The notes under the pieces: model-generated
Told to the model about the DNA's origin: nothing
What the model saw: only the letters and a program-made list of their open reading frames with translations
The model's database searches: none
Translations under genes and position numbers: made by a program
Part shown: positions 16,565-25,589 of the stretch, in pieces
Numbering within the stretch: the stretch's first letter is position 1
Layout: each line of letters starts with the position of its first letter
From: DT-110 sp030148525
Lineage (GTDB): Bacteria; Bacteroidota; Bacteroidia; Chitinophagales; Saprospiraceae
Direction of reading: 5' to 3'
DNA: 64,000 bases
Assembly: GCA_965227445.1 (NCBI GenBank)
Contig: OZ245751.1
Coordinates: forward strand, 868,001 to 932,000

Positions 16565-16862
16565 GATGAGTGTTTTTTTCTTTTTGCTCAACATGGTAAC
16601 GGCACCGGGAAGCTGGTGGTTCTATTGGCCTATTCTCGGTTGGGGATTCGGGGTGGTCTTTCACTACCTCGATACTTTTGGTGTGCCCGGAGTGGGTACC
16701 CTCTCTAAGGAGTGGGAAGAACGAGCGATTCAGGAAGAAGTACGTCGACTGGAAGGCCACAATTCCCCGACTCGCCCCGGATATGACGAATACGAGGAAC
16801 TGGAACTTCGCGACCTCGATCCCCAGAAACGCAAAAACTGGTCCGAAGACGATTTAGTGTAA
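16565..16862 (+). pseudogene. 3' fragment of the split 2TM-domain gene
   Basis: From 16566 the frame reads MSVFFFLLNMVTAPGSWWFY and then WPILGWGFGVVFHYLDTFG, both transmembrane segments of a 2TM domain, followed by an acidic cytoplasmic tail that ends NWSEDDLV. Base 16565 completes the valine codon begun at 14113-14114. An ATG at 16530 inside the element could still start a 110-residue product containing both membrane segments but lacking the charged N-terminal helix, so a residual function cannot be excluded. Paralogue of the 2TM protein at 13482-13784. Confidence 0.82.
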
Positions 16863-16863
16863 C

Positions 16864-17655
16864 CTACAATCGATAGAGTAAATAGATACCCCACCTGGTA
16901 CTCAGGCCGATGTTTCTTCCGGCAAGTATGTAGGCTCCCTGCAGCCCTCCCCCTAGCCCTTCCCGTATAGGTAGGTGAATACTACCTCCCAACCGCCACC
17001 AATCAGCGCCGGTTCCCCCGGTTATTTGTTGCCTATTACCCTCCGAAAAAGATTCGTACCACTCGAGCCAACCCTCTGCGAAAAACCAGCTACCTGCGTA
17101 TCCCAGCCGGCCCAAAACCGGAATGGCAAATTGTGCTTCCGGAGCCAACTGAAAATCGAGGCCCGATTTGAATTGCATAAAGAATCCACTGTCGGCCTGG
17201 TATTGACGAAGAAACCGCGCCTGGAATCGCAGTGCTTGTTGACCGAGGGCACCCACCGATGTGGTCTCGTAAGCTGCCACGGGGAAACTAAGTCCCAGGG
17301 CAACGGCCCGGGTGTTCTGACCGCTGTCGCTAAACGTTTGACGGGTGCGCAACTTCAGAAATAGTTGCGCATCCTGCCAGCCTTGATTACCCCCGTCAAC
17401 TTGCAGATAAGGCAAGGTAACGACCAGGCTAGAGCCATTGCTCAGGCTGTATTCCGAGAAAATAGACCAGGATGAAATGAGGGTAGGGCGGTCAATAAAC
17501 TCCCGGCCAAGGCGGTAGCGCTGGTAAGATTCCCGCCCGTAAGAAACAGCCAGGTCAAGAGAGCCTTTGGCGTTAAAGAATGCAGTGATCGGCCCCTGAC
17601 CGAAAGCCATAACGGAGACGAACAAACAGGATAAGGTGATCGGGAACAGGCGCAT
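16864..17655 (-). CDS. Putative outer-membrane beta-barrel protein
   Basis: 263 residues with a signal peptide ending FGQ (about residue 20) and no lipobox. The mature part alternates aromatic and polar residues in strands (SSLVVTLPYLQV, AVALGLSFPVAAYE, WFFAEGWLEWYESF) and ends RWGIYLLYRL, an aromatic-containing C-terminus typical of barrels. It resembles the loosely defined outer-membrane/transporter-like families of Bacteroidota; no specific function is recognised. It ends one base past the stop of the interrupted 2TM gene on the other strand, so the two transcripts would overlap at their 3' ends. Confidence 0.7.
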   Translation of the reverse strand: MRLFPITLSCLFVSVMAFGQGPITAFFNAKGSLDLAVSYGRESYQRYRLGREFIDRPTLISSWSIFSEYSLSNGSSLVVTLPYLQVDGGNQGWQDAQLFLKLRTRQTFSDSGQNTRAVALGLSFPVAAYETTSVGALGQQALRFQARFLRQYQADSGFFMQFKSGLDFQLAPEAQFAIPVLGRLGYAGSWFFAEGWLEWYESFSEGNRQQITGGTGADWWRLGGSIHLPIREGLGGGLQGAYILAGRNIGLSTRWGIYLLYRL

Positions 17656-17770
17656 ACTGCAATCTTTTGGATAAAACTAAGCATTGAAGGTCAGTTGGCA
17701 GGTAGCCTGTACGACCAAAACCTGGATTCTATAAGCATGGCTGTCTCCTTTTTTTATATTTTTGGGCCAC

Positions 17771-17892
17771 TATACCGACAACGCGGTGGTTTGGCCAATC
17801 AGTACTTCGTGCTGGAACTGCAAATCACTTCGGGTCGAGTATATACTCGCGTGAAAAGGTTTGGCAATAACCAAGCCTTTTGCAGGCGATAA
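17771..17892 (-). repeat. Diverged copy of the 103-bp hairpin repeat
   Basis: Inverted and diverged relative to the copies at 37144 and 61119. It begins TATACCGACAACG, shares the central palindrome CGAGTATATACTCG followed by CGTGAAAAGGTT, and ends GCGATAAAA where the other copies have GCGGTATA. The GGTTTGG arm contains an expanded, altered loop. It lies in the gap between the outer-membrane gene and the mannosyltransferase gene. Confidence 0.75.
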
Positions 17893-17958
17893 AAACGGAT
17901 AGCAGAGGGGGGGTATCCCCCTGGCATCTTTTCATCACTACAAACACCGTACCGTACC

Positions 17959-18687
17959 TTGTCGGATTCCCTGGTCATTATTCCAACCTATAACGAACGG
18001 GCCAATATCACCCGGATGATTGAGACAGTGATGGGCCTGCCCCAACCATTTGATATTTTAGTGGTTGATGACGGATCCCCCGATGGCACCGCCGATCTGG
18101 TTCGTGCTCAACAAGCTGTTTATCCCAAACGAGTCCACCTGTTGGAACGATCCGGCAAGCTGGGGCTTGGCACTGCCTATATAGCGGGTTTCGAGTGGGG
18201 ACTGGAGCATGGCTATGACTACATCTGTGAGATGGATGCCGATTTCAGTCATAATCCGGCCGATTTGGTCCGCTTGCGACAGGCATGCGCAGAGTCCGGT
18301 GCGGATGTGTCGGTAGGGTCCCGTTATGTTCGGGGCGGGAAGGTGGTGAACTGGCCCTGGGATCGCATTTTTTTATCTTACGGGGCCTCGGTATATGTGC
18401 GCATGATCACCTGGATGCCGGTGAAAGATCCGACCGCCGGCTTCGTTTGTTACCGCCGGGAGGTACTCCAGGCGATTGATTTGAAAAAGATCCGCTTCAT
18501 TGGGTATGCCTTTCAAATTGAGATGAAGTTTGCCACCCGCCAATTGGGTTTTACCATCCGGGAAGTCCCCATCACCTTTGTTGACCGCGTCGAGGGCGTC
18601 TCAAAAATGTCTTCAAATATTATCAAAGAAGCAGTAGTCGGCGTTTTGCGTATGCGCTGGAAAGGTTTTTTTGAGTCCTATCGCTAA
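17959..18687 (+). CDS. GT2 glycosyltransferase, polyprenol-phosphate mannose synthase type
   Basis: 242 residues, the usual length for soluble Dpm1-type enzymes, from TTG 17959 (MSDSLVIIPTYNERANI). GT2 signatures: PTYNE at the nucleotide-binding start, VVDDGSPDGTADL, EMDADFSHNP (DAD metal site), GSRYVRGG, and DPTAGFVCYRR, followed by the FQIEMKFATRQLGF and EVPITFVDR segments of the DPM family. It should transfer a hexose (mannose or similar) from a nucleotide sugar to a polyprenyl phosphate on the cytoplasmic face of the inner membrane. No C-terminal membrane segment. It stands alone 297 bp before mraZ. Confidence 0.88.
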   Translation: MSDSLVIIPTYNERANITRMIETVMGLPQPFDILVVDDGSPDGTADLVRAQQAVYPKRVHLLERSGKLGLGTAYIAGFEWGLEHGYDYICEMDADFSHNPADLVRLRQACAESGADVSVGSRYVRGGKVVNWPWDRIFLSYGASVYVRMITWMPVKDPTAGFVCYRREVLQAIDLKKIRFIGYAFQIEMKFATRQLGFTIREVPITFVDRVEGVSKMSSNIIKEAVVGVLRMRWKGFFESYR

Positions 18688-18984
18688 TACTTCACTTCCC
18701 ACTTTTTCACACGAATAGCTTTCTGGTGGTATTTCAGTCGCCATTTTGCCTGCCATTTTTAGCGAAAGCTAGGGATGGGTGGGAAAAAATGACCTGATTT
18801 TTTTGCTTGCTATTAACGAATAAGTTACAAAGCATCAGTTAATTGCGAATTATTTGGGGTGTCTGGCAGTGCTGGGAGAGGAAACGGCATTTTTTTTCAT
18901 AAATAGTGGGCAAAAGTGGTAAAGTGTGTCAAAAGGTCTTATTTTTGAATAACACCCTCCATTTTAGGGGGTGGTATATCTACT
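18688..18984 (+). promoter_or_regulatory. mraZ upstream region with MraZ-type operator and promoter
   Basis: The -7 box TATTTTTG is at 18940-18947, giving a start near 18951 and a leader of about 34 nt. Just upstream three direct repeats recur every 10 bases: GTGGG (18906), GTGGT (18916), GTGTC (18926), matching the spacing of MraZ operators (TGGGN repeats with 5-bp spacers) and overlapping the -33 zone. A reverse-oriented GTGTGAAAAAGTGGG lies farther upstream (complement of 18697-18711). A small hairpin (CACCCTCC with GGGGGTG) sits in the leader. Confidence 0.6.
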
Positions 18985-19452
18985 ATGCAGCAGTTACTCG
19001 GAGAATATGAGTGCAAATTAGACGCCAAGGGGCGCATGCGGATGCCCAGCGGACTGATCAGTCAGCTGGGGGAAGCCGACGTAGAGCACTTCGTCATTAA
19101 CCGGGGCTTCGAAAACTGTCTGATGTTATACCCGGAAGAAGTATGGGACCGCATCACGCAGGAAGTGAACGAGCTGAATATTTACAATAAAAAGAATCGG
19201 GCGTTCGTCCGGTACTTTTACCGCGGCGCACAAAAGGTGTCCGTGGATAGTGCTGATCGTATTCTGGTGCCCAAGCGGTTACAGGAATACGCAGCCATTG
19301 ACAAGGAGGTCATTCTATCGGCCGTAAACGATCGCATCGAGATCTGGTCTAAGGATCAATACGATCTGTTGCTGGACGAGGAGCCGGACGATTTCTCCGG
19401 CCTGGCCGAAGAGGTGCTTGGGAAACCCTTCAATGAACCGGAGGACTCATGA
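18985..19452 (+). CDS. mraZ: Transcriptional regulator MraZ
   Basis: 155 residues, two SpoVT/AbrB-like repeats: LLGEYECKLDAKGRMRMP at the start of the first and KVSVDSADRILVPKRL at the start of the second, each with the conserved D-x-K/A-G/D-R core. MraZ forms ring oligomers that bind repeated TGGG-type sites and repress the dcw operon it heads. First gene of the cluster here; the next gene rsmH overlaps its stop by four bases (ATGA). Confidence 0.96.
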   Translation: MQQLLGEYECKLDAKGRMRMPSGLISQLGEADVEHFVINRGFENCLMLYPEEVWDRITQEVNELNIYNKKNRAFVRYFYRGAQKVSVDSADRILVPKRLQEYAAIDKEVILSAVNDRIEIWSKDQYDLLLDEEPDDFSGLAEEVLGKPFNEPEDS

Positions 19453-20360
19453 GTTACCACCGCCCGGTTATGCCCCGCGAATCGCTGGAAGGGTTAGCTA
19501 TCGACCCCGCCGGTGTTTACGTGGATGCAACCTTCGGTGGCGGAGGCCATAGTCAGCTAATACTTGACCAATTGGGCCCCCGGGGCCGCCTGATCGCATT
19601 TGATCAGGATTCCGATGCTCAGGAAAACGTTCCCGAGGACGAGCGACTGGTTTTCGTGCCCCAGAATTTCAAATTCCTGCAACGGTATTTGCGGTTATAC
19701 GGGCATCCGAAGGTCCACGGTATCCTGGCTGACCTGGGGGTTTCGTCCCACCAGTTTGATGCGGGAGAACGGGGCTTTTCCTACCGCTTCGAGGCAGATC
19801 TGGATATGCGGATGAACCGGCAGGATGGTAAAACGGCAGCCGATATCGTCAATAGTTATTCGGCAGCGGATTTGCAGTCGGTTTTTGGGAAATACGGGGA
19901 AGTGCGTAATGCACGTACCCTGGCCCAAACGATCGTCAGGGAGCGGAATCAGCGGCCTGTCCGGACCACGCAAGACTTGCTGCGAATAGTCGAGTCAGTG
20001 GCCAGGGGACAAAAATTGCGGTATTTGTCGCAGGTGTTCCAGGCCCTGCGCATCGAAGTGAATCAGGAGATGGATGTCCTGGCCGAATTTTTACTGCAGG
20101 CTAAGGAATCCCTGCTTCCCGGAGGCAGACTGGTAGTCATTTCCTACCATTCTCTGGAAGATCGAATGGTGAAGAACTTCTTGCGCTCCGGTCACGTGGA
20201 TGGCCACATTGAAAAAGATTTTTACGGTCACATTTACCGACCGTTCGAGGTGATTACCCGCAAAGCAGTGGGACCCACCGAATCGGAAATATCCGAAAAC
20301 CCGAGAGCACGCAGTGCCAAATTGCGCATTGGTGCCCTCAAACCGGAAGAACATGGCTAA
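19449..20360 (+). CDS. rsmH: 16S rRNA m4C1402 N4-methyltransferase RsmH
   Basis: 303 residues. SAM-binding motif VDATFGGGGHSQ near residues 25-36, ADLGVSSHQFD, GFSYRFEADLDMRMN, FQALRIEVNQE and VISYHSLEDRMVKNFLR are all diagnostic of RsmH (MraW). It methylates N4 of C1402 in the ribosomal P site. Start ATG overlaps the mraZ stop; its own stop overlaps the next start by 8 bases, consistent with coupled translation. Confidence 0.96.
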   Translation: MSYHRPVMPRESLEGLAIDPAGVYVDATFGGGGHSQLILDQLGPRGRLIAFDQDSDAQENVPEDERLVFVPQNFKFLQRYLRLYGHPKVHGILADLGVSSHQFDAGERGFSYRFEADLDMRMNRQDGKTAADIVNSYSAADLQSVFGKYGEVRNARTLAQTIVRERNQRPVRTTQDLLRIVESVARGQKLRYLSQVFQALRIEVNQEMDVLAEFLLQAKESLLPGGRLVVISYHSLEDRMVKNFLRSGHVDGHIEKDFYGHIYRPFEVITRKAVGPTESEISENPRARSAKLRIGALKPEEHG

Positions 20361-20673
20361 GCGAAAACGCGGCGGCATAGATTTGGGCTTTTTCTCTTCT
20401 GATACCATTATCAAGAATTTGCCCTTTATCCTGTTTCTGGGCTTTTTGGCGGTAATCTACATCGCCAATGCCCACCTGGCCGAACGCAACGTCCGGCAAA
20501 TACAGGAAACCCGCCGTGAGTTGAAGGAAATGCGGTGGTACTATATGACGCTTCAGGCTGAGAATATGTACAAAAGCCGCCGGTCCGAAATGGCCAATAA
20601 CGTTAAAGATCTGGGCTTGGAACCCCTGAATGATAAACCAAAGAAAATCATCGCCAAAAAAGAGCGAGAGTAA
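20353..20673 (+). CDS. ftsL: FtsL-like divisome protein
   Basis: 106 residues from ATG 20353, which overlaps the end of rsmH by 8 bases; the longer frame from 20314 is rejected because it would extend unconserved residues into rsmH. A basic cytoplasmic N-terminus (MAKRKRGG), one membrane segment (NLPFILFLGFLAVIYIANAH, about 23-42), then a periplasmic coiled-coil-like segment (ERNVRQIQETRRELKEMRW). This is the topology of FtsL, which pairs with FtsB/FtsQ to activate FtsWI. Identification rests on topology and the position between rsmH and ftsI, as sequence conservation of FtsL is low. Confidence 0.85.
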   Translation: MAKRKRGGIDLGFFSSDTIIKNLPFILFLGFLAVIYIANAHLAERNVRQIQETRRELKEMRWYYMTLQAENMYKSRRSEMANNVKDLGLEPLNDKPKKIIAKKERE

Positions 20674-20675
20674 TT

Positions 20676-22829
20676 ATGGACATTAAGAACGAAGTACTCT
20701 ATCGGGTCTATTTCTTATTGTTCGGTATCATCATACCGCTCTCTCTCATATTGTTATATCGCACCATTTATATTTCAGTCTGGGAAGGTGATGACTGGCG
20801 TGCAGTCGGGGAGGATAATTACGTTAAATACAAGGAGGTGGAAGCCGACCGGGGGAATATCTTCTCCGAAGACGGAAGCGTCCTGGCAACTTCTATTCCC
20901 TATTTCGATATCTATTTCGATCCCGTAGCTCCCACTGACAAAGACTTTGAGGAAAACCTGGATTCCCTGGCCTATTGCCTGGCAACATTCATCGATCCCT
21001 CCTATACAGTTGGTGGGTACCGGGACCGGCTGATTCGCCTGCGCCAGGATTCCACCGACCGGCACGTGCTGATCAAACGCAAGGTTTCCTATTCCGAAAA
21101 ACGCAAGATCGAATCGTACCCGCTATTCAACCTCGGCCAGTTCCGGGGTGGTTTCATCGCCGAGCGACGCAGTGATCGCCGTCGGCCCTTCGGTCTCCTG
21201 GCCCAACGCACGATCGGTTACGTGCGTGATGGAGCTAAGGATGTAGGACTGGAAGGTTATTTCAATGATTATCTCGGCGGTGAACCGGGAGGGCAGTTCA
21301 TGATTTGCGTTGACACACGACGGGACCTTTGGATGCCGCTCGACGATTTGTCGGCCATTGACCCCAAGAGCGGCGACGATGTGCACACCACAATTGATGT
21401 GAATCTCCAGGATATTGTTGAAAATGCGCTTTTGCGGGCCATGAATTACCACAAGGCCGATTGGGGTACGGCCATTATGATGGATGTGGAAACCGGTGCG
21501 GTACGGTCCATTGCCAACCTTGGCAAGTATAGCGACACCTACTGGGAAACCTACAATCACGCCGTGGGATCGGGCGTTGAACCGGGCTCCACTTTCAAGA
21601 CCGCATCCATGCTGGCTTTACTGGAAGATGGTCACGTAAACCTGACCGACACGGTCTTTATAAATAAAGGAATAGGGAATTTTTACGAAGAAACCATGCG
21701 GGATGCTTCTTCGGAAAGCTATACCCTGGATACGGTATCTGCCCGCCGCGCTTTTGAGATCAGCTCCAACGTGGGAATCGCCAAATTGGTAAACAAGCAT
21801 TACGGAGTACCCACCGAAGCCAACCAGGAAAAAGCAGCCGGTCAGTTCATCGAGCGATTGAAGAGTTTTAACCTGCACCTGCCCACCGAGATTGAAATTG
21901 CCGGGGAGGCAAGTCCTTTTATTAAGGAGGCCTACAATAGCGACGATCAATGGAGTGGTACTACACTACCCTGGATGTCGATCGGCTACGAGCTGAAGAT
22001 ATCTCCCCTGCAACTACTCACCTTTTATAATGCAATAGCCAACGACGGGCGAATGATGAAGCCCTATCTGGTCGATCGCATCGAACGGTACGGGGAGACC
22101 ATTGAGCAATTTAAGCCAACTGTTATTAAGCGCAAACTCGCATCAGATGAATCCGTCAATCAGATGCAATCCTTACTTCGTGGGGTGGTGGATAGCGGTA
22201 CGGCTGTAAAATTAGCTACTCCCGAGTACGATTTTGCCGGCAAGACCGGTACGGCGCAGATCAATTATACACGTATTTCGGATCGCACCCTGATCGGCGG
22301 ATATCAGGCTTCCTTTGCGGGGTATTTCCCGGCCGACGACCCTAAGTACAGTGTGATTGTGGTTATAAATAATCCACGGGAGCACGGCTTTTACGGTGGT
22401 GATGTAGCCGGGCCTGTTTTCAGGGAGATAGCCGACCGGACCATGGCTACGCGCATCGACCTGCACCAGGCGCTGAATACTCAACCCAAACCACTGTTGA
22501 CAGAGAATCAATTGCCGGGGTTTGATGTGGGAGCACCGGAAGACATGACTAAGGTTTTGACGTATCTGGATTTGACTTTAGATGGTGTTGTCGGGACTGA
22601 CCTGGCAATGATCCGGCCGAGTTCGGATACCCTGAAATTATACGAGCGCAACATCCCCGAGGGCCGCGTACCGGCCGTAACGGGCATGGGGCTGCGCGAA
22701 GCATTATTTGTTTTGGAGAACCTGGGTTTGAAAGTCGAGGTAGACGGGTACGGTAAAGTCACCCGCCAATCGATCAAACCAGGAACACCCGTGCGCGGGC
22801 AAACCATTCGGTTATACCTGCGACTCTAA
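20676..22829 (+). CDS. ftsI: Division-specific transpeptidase (PBP3/FtsI) with PASTA domain
   Basis: 717 residues. N-terminal membrane anchor (about 9-33), PBP dimerisation domain including VEADRGNIFSEDGSVLATS, then the transpeptidase domain with all three catalytic motifs: S305-T-F-K308, S363-S-N365 and K523-T-G. The C-terminus carries a PASTA domain (VPAVTGMGLREALFVLENLG onward), as is usual for Bacteroidota FtsI. It cross-links septal peptidoglycan with FtsW. It follows ftsL by 2 bases and precedes murE by 11. Confidence 0.96.
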   Translation: MDIKNEVLYRVYFLLFGIIIPLSLILLYRTIYISVWEGDDWRAVGEDNYVKYKEVEADRGNIFSEDGSVLATSIPYFDIYFDPVAPTDKDFEENLDSLAYCLATFIDPSYTVGGYRDRLIRLRQDSTDRHVLIKRKVSYSEKRKIESYPLFNLGQFRGGFIAERRSDRRRPFGLLAQRTIGYVRDGAKDVGLEGYFNDYLGGEPGGQFMICVDTRRDLWMPLDDLSAIDPKSGDDVHTTIDVNLQDIVENALLRAMNYHKADWGTAIMMDVETGAVRSIANLGKYSDTYWETYNHAVGSGVEPGSTFKTASMLALLEDGHVNLTDTVFINKGIGNFYEETMRDASSESYTLDTVSARRAFEISSNVGIAKLVNKHYGVPTEANQEKAAGQFIERLKSFNLHLPTEIEIAGEASPFIKEAYNSDDQWSGTTLPWMSIGYELKISPLQLLTFYNAIANDGRMMKPYLVDRIERYGETIEQFKPTVIKRKLASDESVNQMQSLLRGVVDSGTAVKLATPEYDFAGKTGTAQINYTRISDRTLIGGYQASFAGYFPADDPKYSVIVVINNPREHGFYGGDVAGPVFREIADRTMATRIDLHQALNTQPKPLLTENQLPGFDVGAPEDMTKVLTYLDLTLDGVVGTDLAMIRPSSDTLKLYERNIPEGRVPAVTGMGLREALFVLENLGLKVEVDGYGKVTRQSIKPGTPVRGQTIRLYLRL

Positions 22830-22840
22830 ACGAAGTATGC

Positions 22841-24298
22841 ATGCGCTTAAAAAAAATGCTGGCAGCTATCACTCCTCTAAACGTAGCAGGAGATATTGAT
22901 TTTGACATAGCGAAGATTTGTTTCGATTCCAGAGAAGTGATCCCGGGAGCCCTTTTTGTGGCACAACGTGGAACACAGGTCGATGGCCATAACTATCTGC
23001 AACAGGCCCTCCAGGCCGGTGCAAAAGCAGTGGTCGTTGAAGCCTGGCCGGAGACATTGGATGCCGGAGAAGTTACCGTCATAACGGTGGCTGATACCAA
23101 ACCAGTCCTGGGCCGGCTTGCTGATCATTGGTACCAGCACCCCTCCCGTCATCTGCGGGTAGTGGGCGTTACCGGAACCAACGGCAAGACGACCACCGTC
23201 ACGCTGATGTACGATCTGCTGACTGCTTTGGGGTATAAATGCGGACTGATCTCCACCATACGCAACCGGGTAGGTTCTGCGGAGGTGGAGGCGACCCATA
23301 CCACTCCCGATGCACTGCAGATTCAGGCATTACTGGCGGATATGGTGGAGGCAGGATGCGACTACGTTTTTATGGAAGTCAGCTCGCACGCCGTACATCA
23401 GGAACGAATCGCCGGATTGGATTTCGCGGGAGCTATTTTTACGAATATCACCCACGATCACCTGGATTACCACGGAACCTTTGCCAATTATCTGGCAGCT
23501 AAGAAGGCCTTTTTTGATGGCCTTTCGGCAAAAGCATTCGCCCTGGTGAATGTGGATGATCGGCGGGGAAATGTCATGGTGCAGAATACCAGGGCATCCG
23601 TCTATCGGTATAGCTTGCGCAAAATGGCTGACTTCCGGGGGCGGATCCTGGAAAACAGCATTAACGGCTTGCACCTGGTGCTGGACGAAACGGAGGTAAT
23701 CACGCGCCTGATCGGTGCTTTCAATGCGTACAACGCGTTGGCAGCCTATGCAGCCGCCCGCCTCCTGGGACTGGATGCAGTAGAAGTGCTGACCAGCCTG
23801 AGCGGATTAAAAGCAGCCGAGGGCCGTTTTGATGCCCTGCACGCTCCGGATAAGGATTTGACGGCGATCGTGGATTATGCCCATACGCCCGATGCCCTGG
23901 AAAAGATACTGACTACACTTCAGGAAGTTCGATCCGGGCAATCACAGATCCTGACGGTAGTAGGGTGTGGCGGAGATCGGGATAAAACCAAGCGGCCAAA
24001 AATGGCGGCAGTAGCCTCCGGATTGAGTGATCAGGTAATTCTGACCTCCGATAATCCGCGTACGGAAGATCCGTTGACTATCATCCGGGATATGGAGGCA
24101 GGCATACCGGCCGAAAAACGGTCAGCAGTGCTCTCGATCGCCGATCGCCGGCAAGCAATACGCACGGCCTGTCGGATTGCCCGGGCAGGAGACATAATAC
24201 TCGTAGCCGGAAAAGGGCACGAAACATATCAGGAAATCAACGGGGTGAAACACCCCTTCGATGATAAAGAGGTTCTAAAAGAAGAGCTTCTGGGATAA
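22841..24298 (+). CDS. murE: UDP-MurNAc-L-Ala-D-Glu:meso-diaminopimelate ligase MurE
   Basis: 485 residues. ATP site GTNGKTTT (112-119), the central-domain segment THTTPDALQIQ, FTNITHDHLDYHG and the C-terminal motif DNPR (404-407, DNPRTEDP). DNPR is the known determinant for meso-diaminopimelate rather than lysine, so the peptidoglycan is predicted to be DAP type. Cytoplasmic Mur ligase adding the third stem-peptide residue. The ATG at 22837 is in another frame; 22841 is the first in-frame start. Confidence 0.96.
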   Translation: MRLKKMLAAITPLNVAGDIDFDIAKICFDSREVIPGALFVAQRGTQVDGHNYLQQALQAGAKAVVVEAWPETLDAGEVTVITVADTKPVLGRLADHWYQHPSRHLRVVGVTGTNGKTTTVTLMYDLLTALGYKCGLISTIRNRVGSAEVEATHTTPDALQIQALLADMVEAGCDYVFMEVSSHAVHQERIAGLDFAGAIFTNITHDHLDYHGTFANYLAAKKAFFDGLSAKAFALVNVDDRRGNVMVQNTRASVYRYSLRKMADFRGRILENSINGLHLVLDETEVITRLIGAFNAYNALAAYAAARLLGLDAVEVLTSLSGLKAAEGRFDALHAPDKDLTAIVDYAHTPDALEKILTTLQEVRSGQSQILTVVGCGGDRDKTKRPKMAAVASGLSDQVILTSDNPRTEDPLTIIRDMEAGIPAEKRSAVLSIADRRQAIRTACRIARAGDIILVAGKGHETYQEINGVKHPFDDKEVLKEELLG

Positions 24299-24320
24299 AC
24301 CGAAAAACGAACGTAAAACC

Positions 24321-25586
24321 ATGCTAATTGAACTAGTAGAATGGCTGGAATCTCAGTTTGGTCCCATTCGGGGAGCCGGACTGTTCCAATACATTACTTT
24401 TCGGGCAGGAGTAGCTATCATCCTGTCCCTGTTAATATCCATGGTATTCGGTGGTCGGATTATCCGCTATATGAAACGATTGCAAATTGGCGAAAGCATT
24501 CGCGACCTGGGCCTTGAGGGCCAAAAGGAAAAGGAAGGAACCCCCACCATGGGAGGCGTCATTATCATAATGGCCATTCTGGTTCCCTGCATTCTAATGG
24601 CTCGTCTCGATAATGTGTACATCGTCCTTATGATCCTGGCAACCAGCTGGATGGCCATCATCGGCTTTATCGATGATTATATAAAGGTCTTCCGGAAGAA
24701 TAAAAAAGGGCTGCGCGGCATCTTTAAGGTAATGGGGCAAATCGGACTGGGCCTGATCATCGCACTGACCATCATCCTGAATGATGATGTAGTGGTGCGT
24801 ATGGAAACTGGTACAGCTGAGTCAATCGGGTTATCTGATGATCAACGGGTAGGTCAGTTCATCTACACGGAGGCTGGCAACACCGTCATCGAAAAAGCCG
24901 ATTACAAGACTAATCTGACCAATGTGCCCTTTTTCAAGGGAAATCGATTGGATTACGCCTGGCTGCTACCGTTGAAGGATAGCGCCGCCAGGAATTGGGT
25001 CTGGTTACTGTTCGTTCCGCTGGTGATTTTCATTGTGACGGCAGTTTCCAATGCGGCTAACCTGACCGATGGACTCGATGGACTCACTACCGGTGTTTCC
25101 GGCATTATCGCGGTGACCCTGGGTATTTTTGCCTATGTATCGGGAAACTCAATTGCCGCTAACTATCTGAATATCCTGCATTTGCCGGGTACGGGTGAGT
25201 TGGTGATTTTCGCGGCCTGCCTGGTTGGGGGTTGCATAGGCTTCCTCTGGTACAATGCGTATCCCGCCCAGATATTTATGGGGGATACGGGAAGTCTGAC
25301 CCTGGGGGGAATTATCGCAGCCCTGGCTATTGTCTTGCGCAAAGAGCTACTCATTCCGGTCCTGTGTGGTGTATTCCTGGCGGAAACGCTGTCGGTCATC
25401 ATTCAGGTCTCCTACTTCAAGTATACGAAGAAGAGGTACGGAGAAGGTCGGCGGGTCTTTTTGATGTCACCACTTCACCATCACTACCAAAAAAAGGGAA
25501 TGAATGAGGTGAAGATTGTAACCCGGTTTTGGATCGTAGCCATACTGTTGGCAGTAATCACGGTCATAACCCTAAAGGTTCGTTAG
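24321..25586 (+). CDS. mraY: Phospho-MurNAc-pentapeptide transferase MraY
   Basis: 421 residues, longer than the roughly 360 of E. coli because of an insertion near residues 155-215 (FIYTEAGNTVIEKADYKTN region) that is common in Bacteroidota. About ten membrane segments. Motifs: GTPTMGG, FIDDYIKV, NAANLTDGLDGL, MGDTGSLTLGG and SPLHHHYQKKG, covering the Mg- and substrate-binding aspartates and the HHH loop. It makes lipid I on the inner face of the cytoplasmic membrane. The next gene murD begins 3 bases after its stop. Confidence 0.97.
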   Translation: MLIELVEWLESQFGPIRGAGLFQYITFRAGVAIILSLLISMVFGGRIIRYMKRLQIGESIRDLGLEGQKEKEGTPTMGGVIIIMAILVPCILMARLDNVYIVLMILATSWMAIIGFIDDYIKVFRKNKKGLRGIFKVMGQIGLGLIIALTIILNDDVVVRMETGTAESIGLSDDQRVGQFIYTEAGNTVIEKADYKTNLTNVPFFKGNRLDYAWLLPLKDSAARNWVWLLFVPLVIFIVTAVSNAANLTDGLDGLTTGVSGIIAVTLGIFAYVSGNSIAANYLNILHLPGTGELVIFAACLVGGCIGFLWYNAYPAQIFMGDTGSLTLGGIIAALAIVLRKELLIPVLCGVFLAETLSVIIQVSYFKYTKKRYGEGRRVFLMSPLHHHYQKKGMNEVKIVTRFWIVAILLAVITVITLKVR

Positions 25587-25589
25587 CGC

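Noticed and set aside
17695..17892. 65-codon open frame before the mannosyltransferase gene
   Set aside because: Made largely of the diverged repeat copy; no conserved protein.
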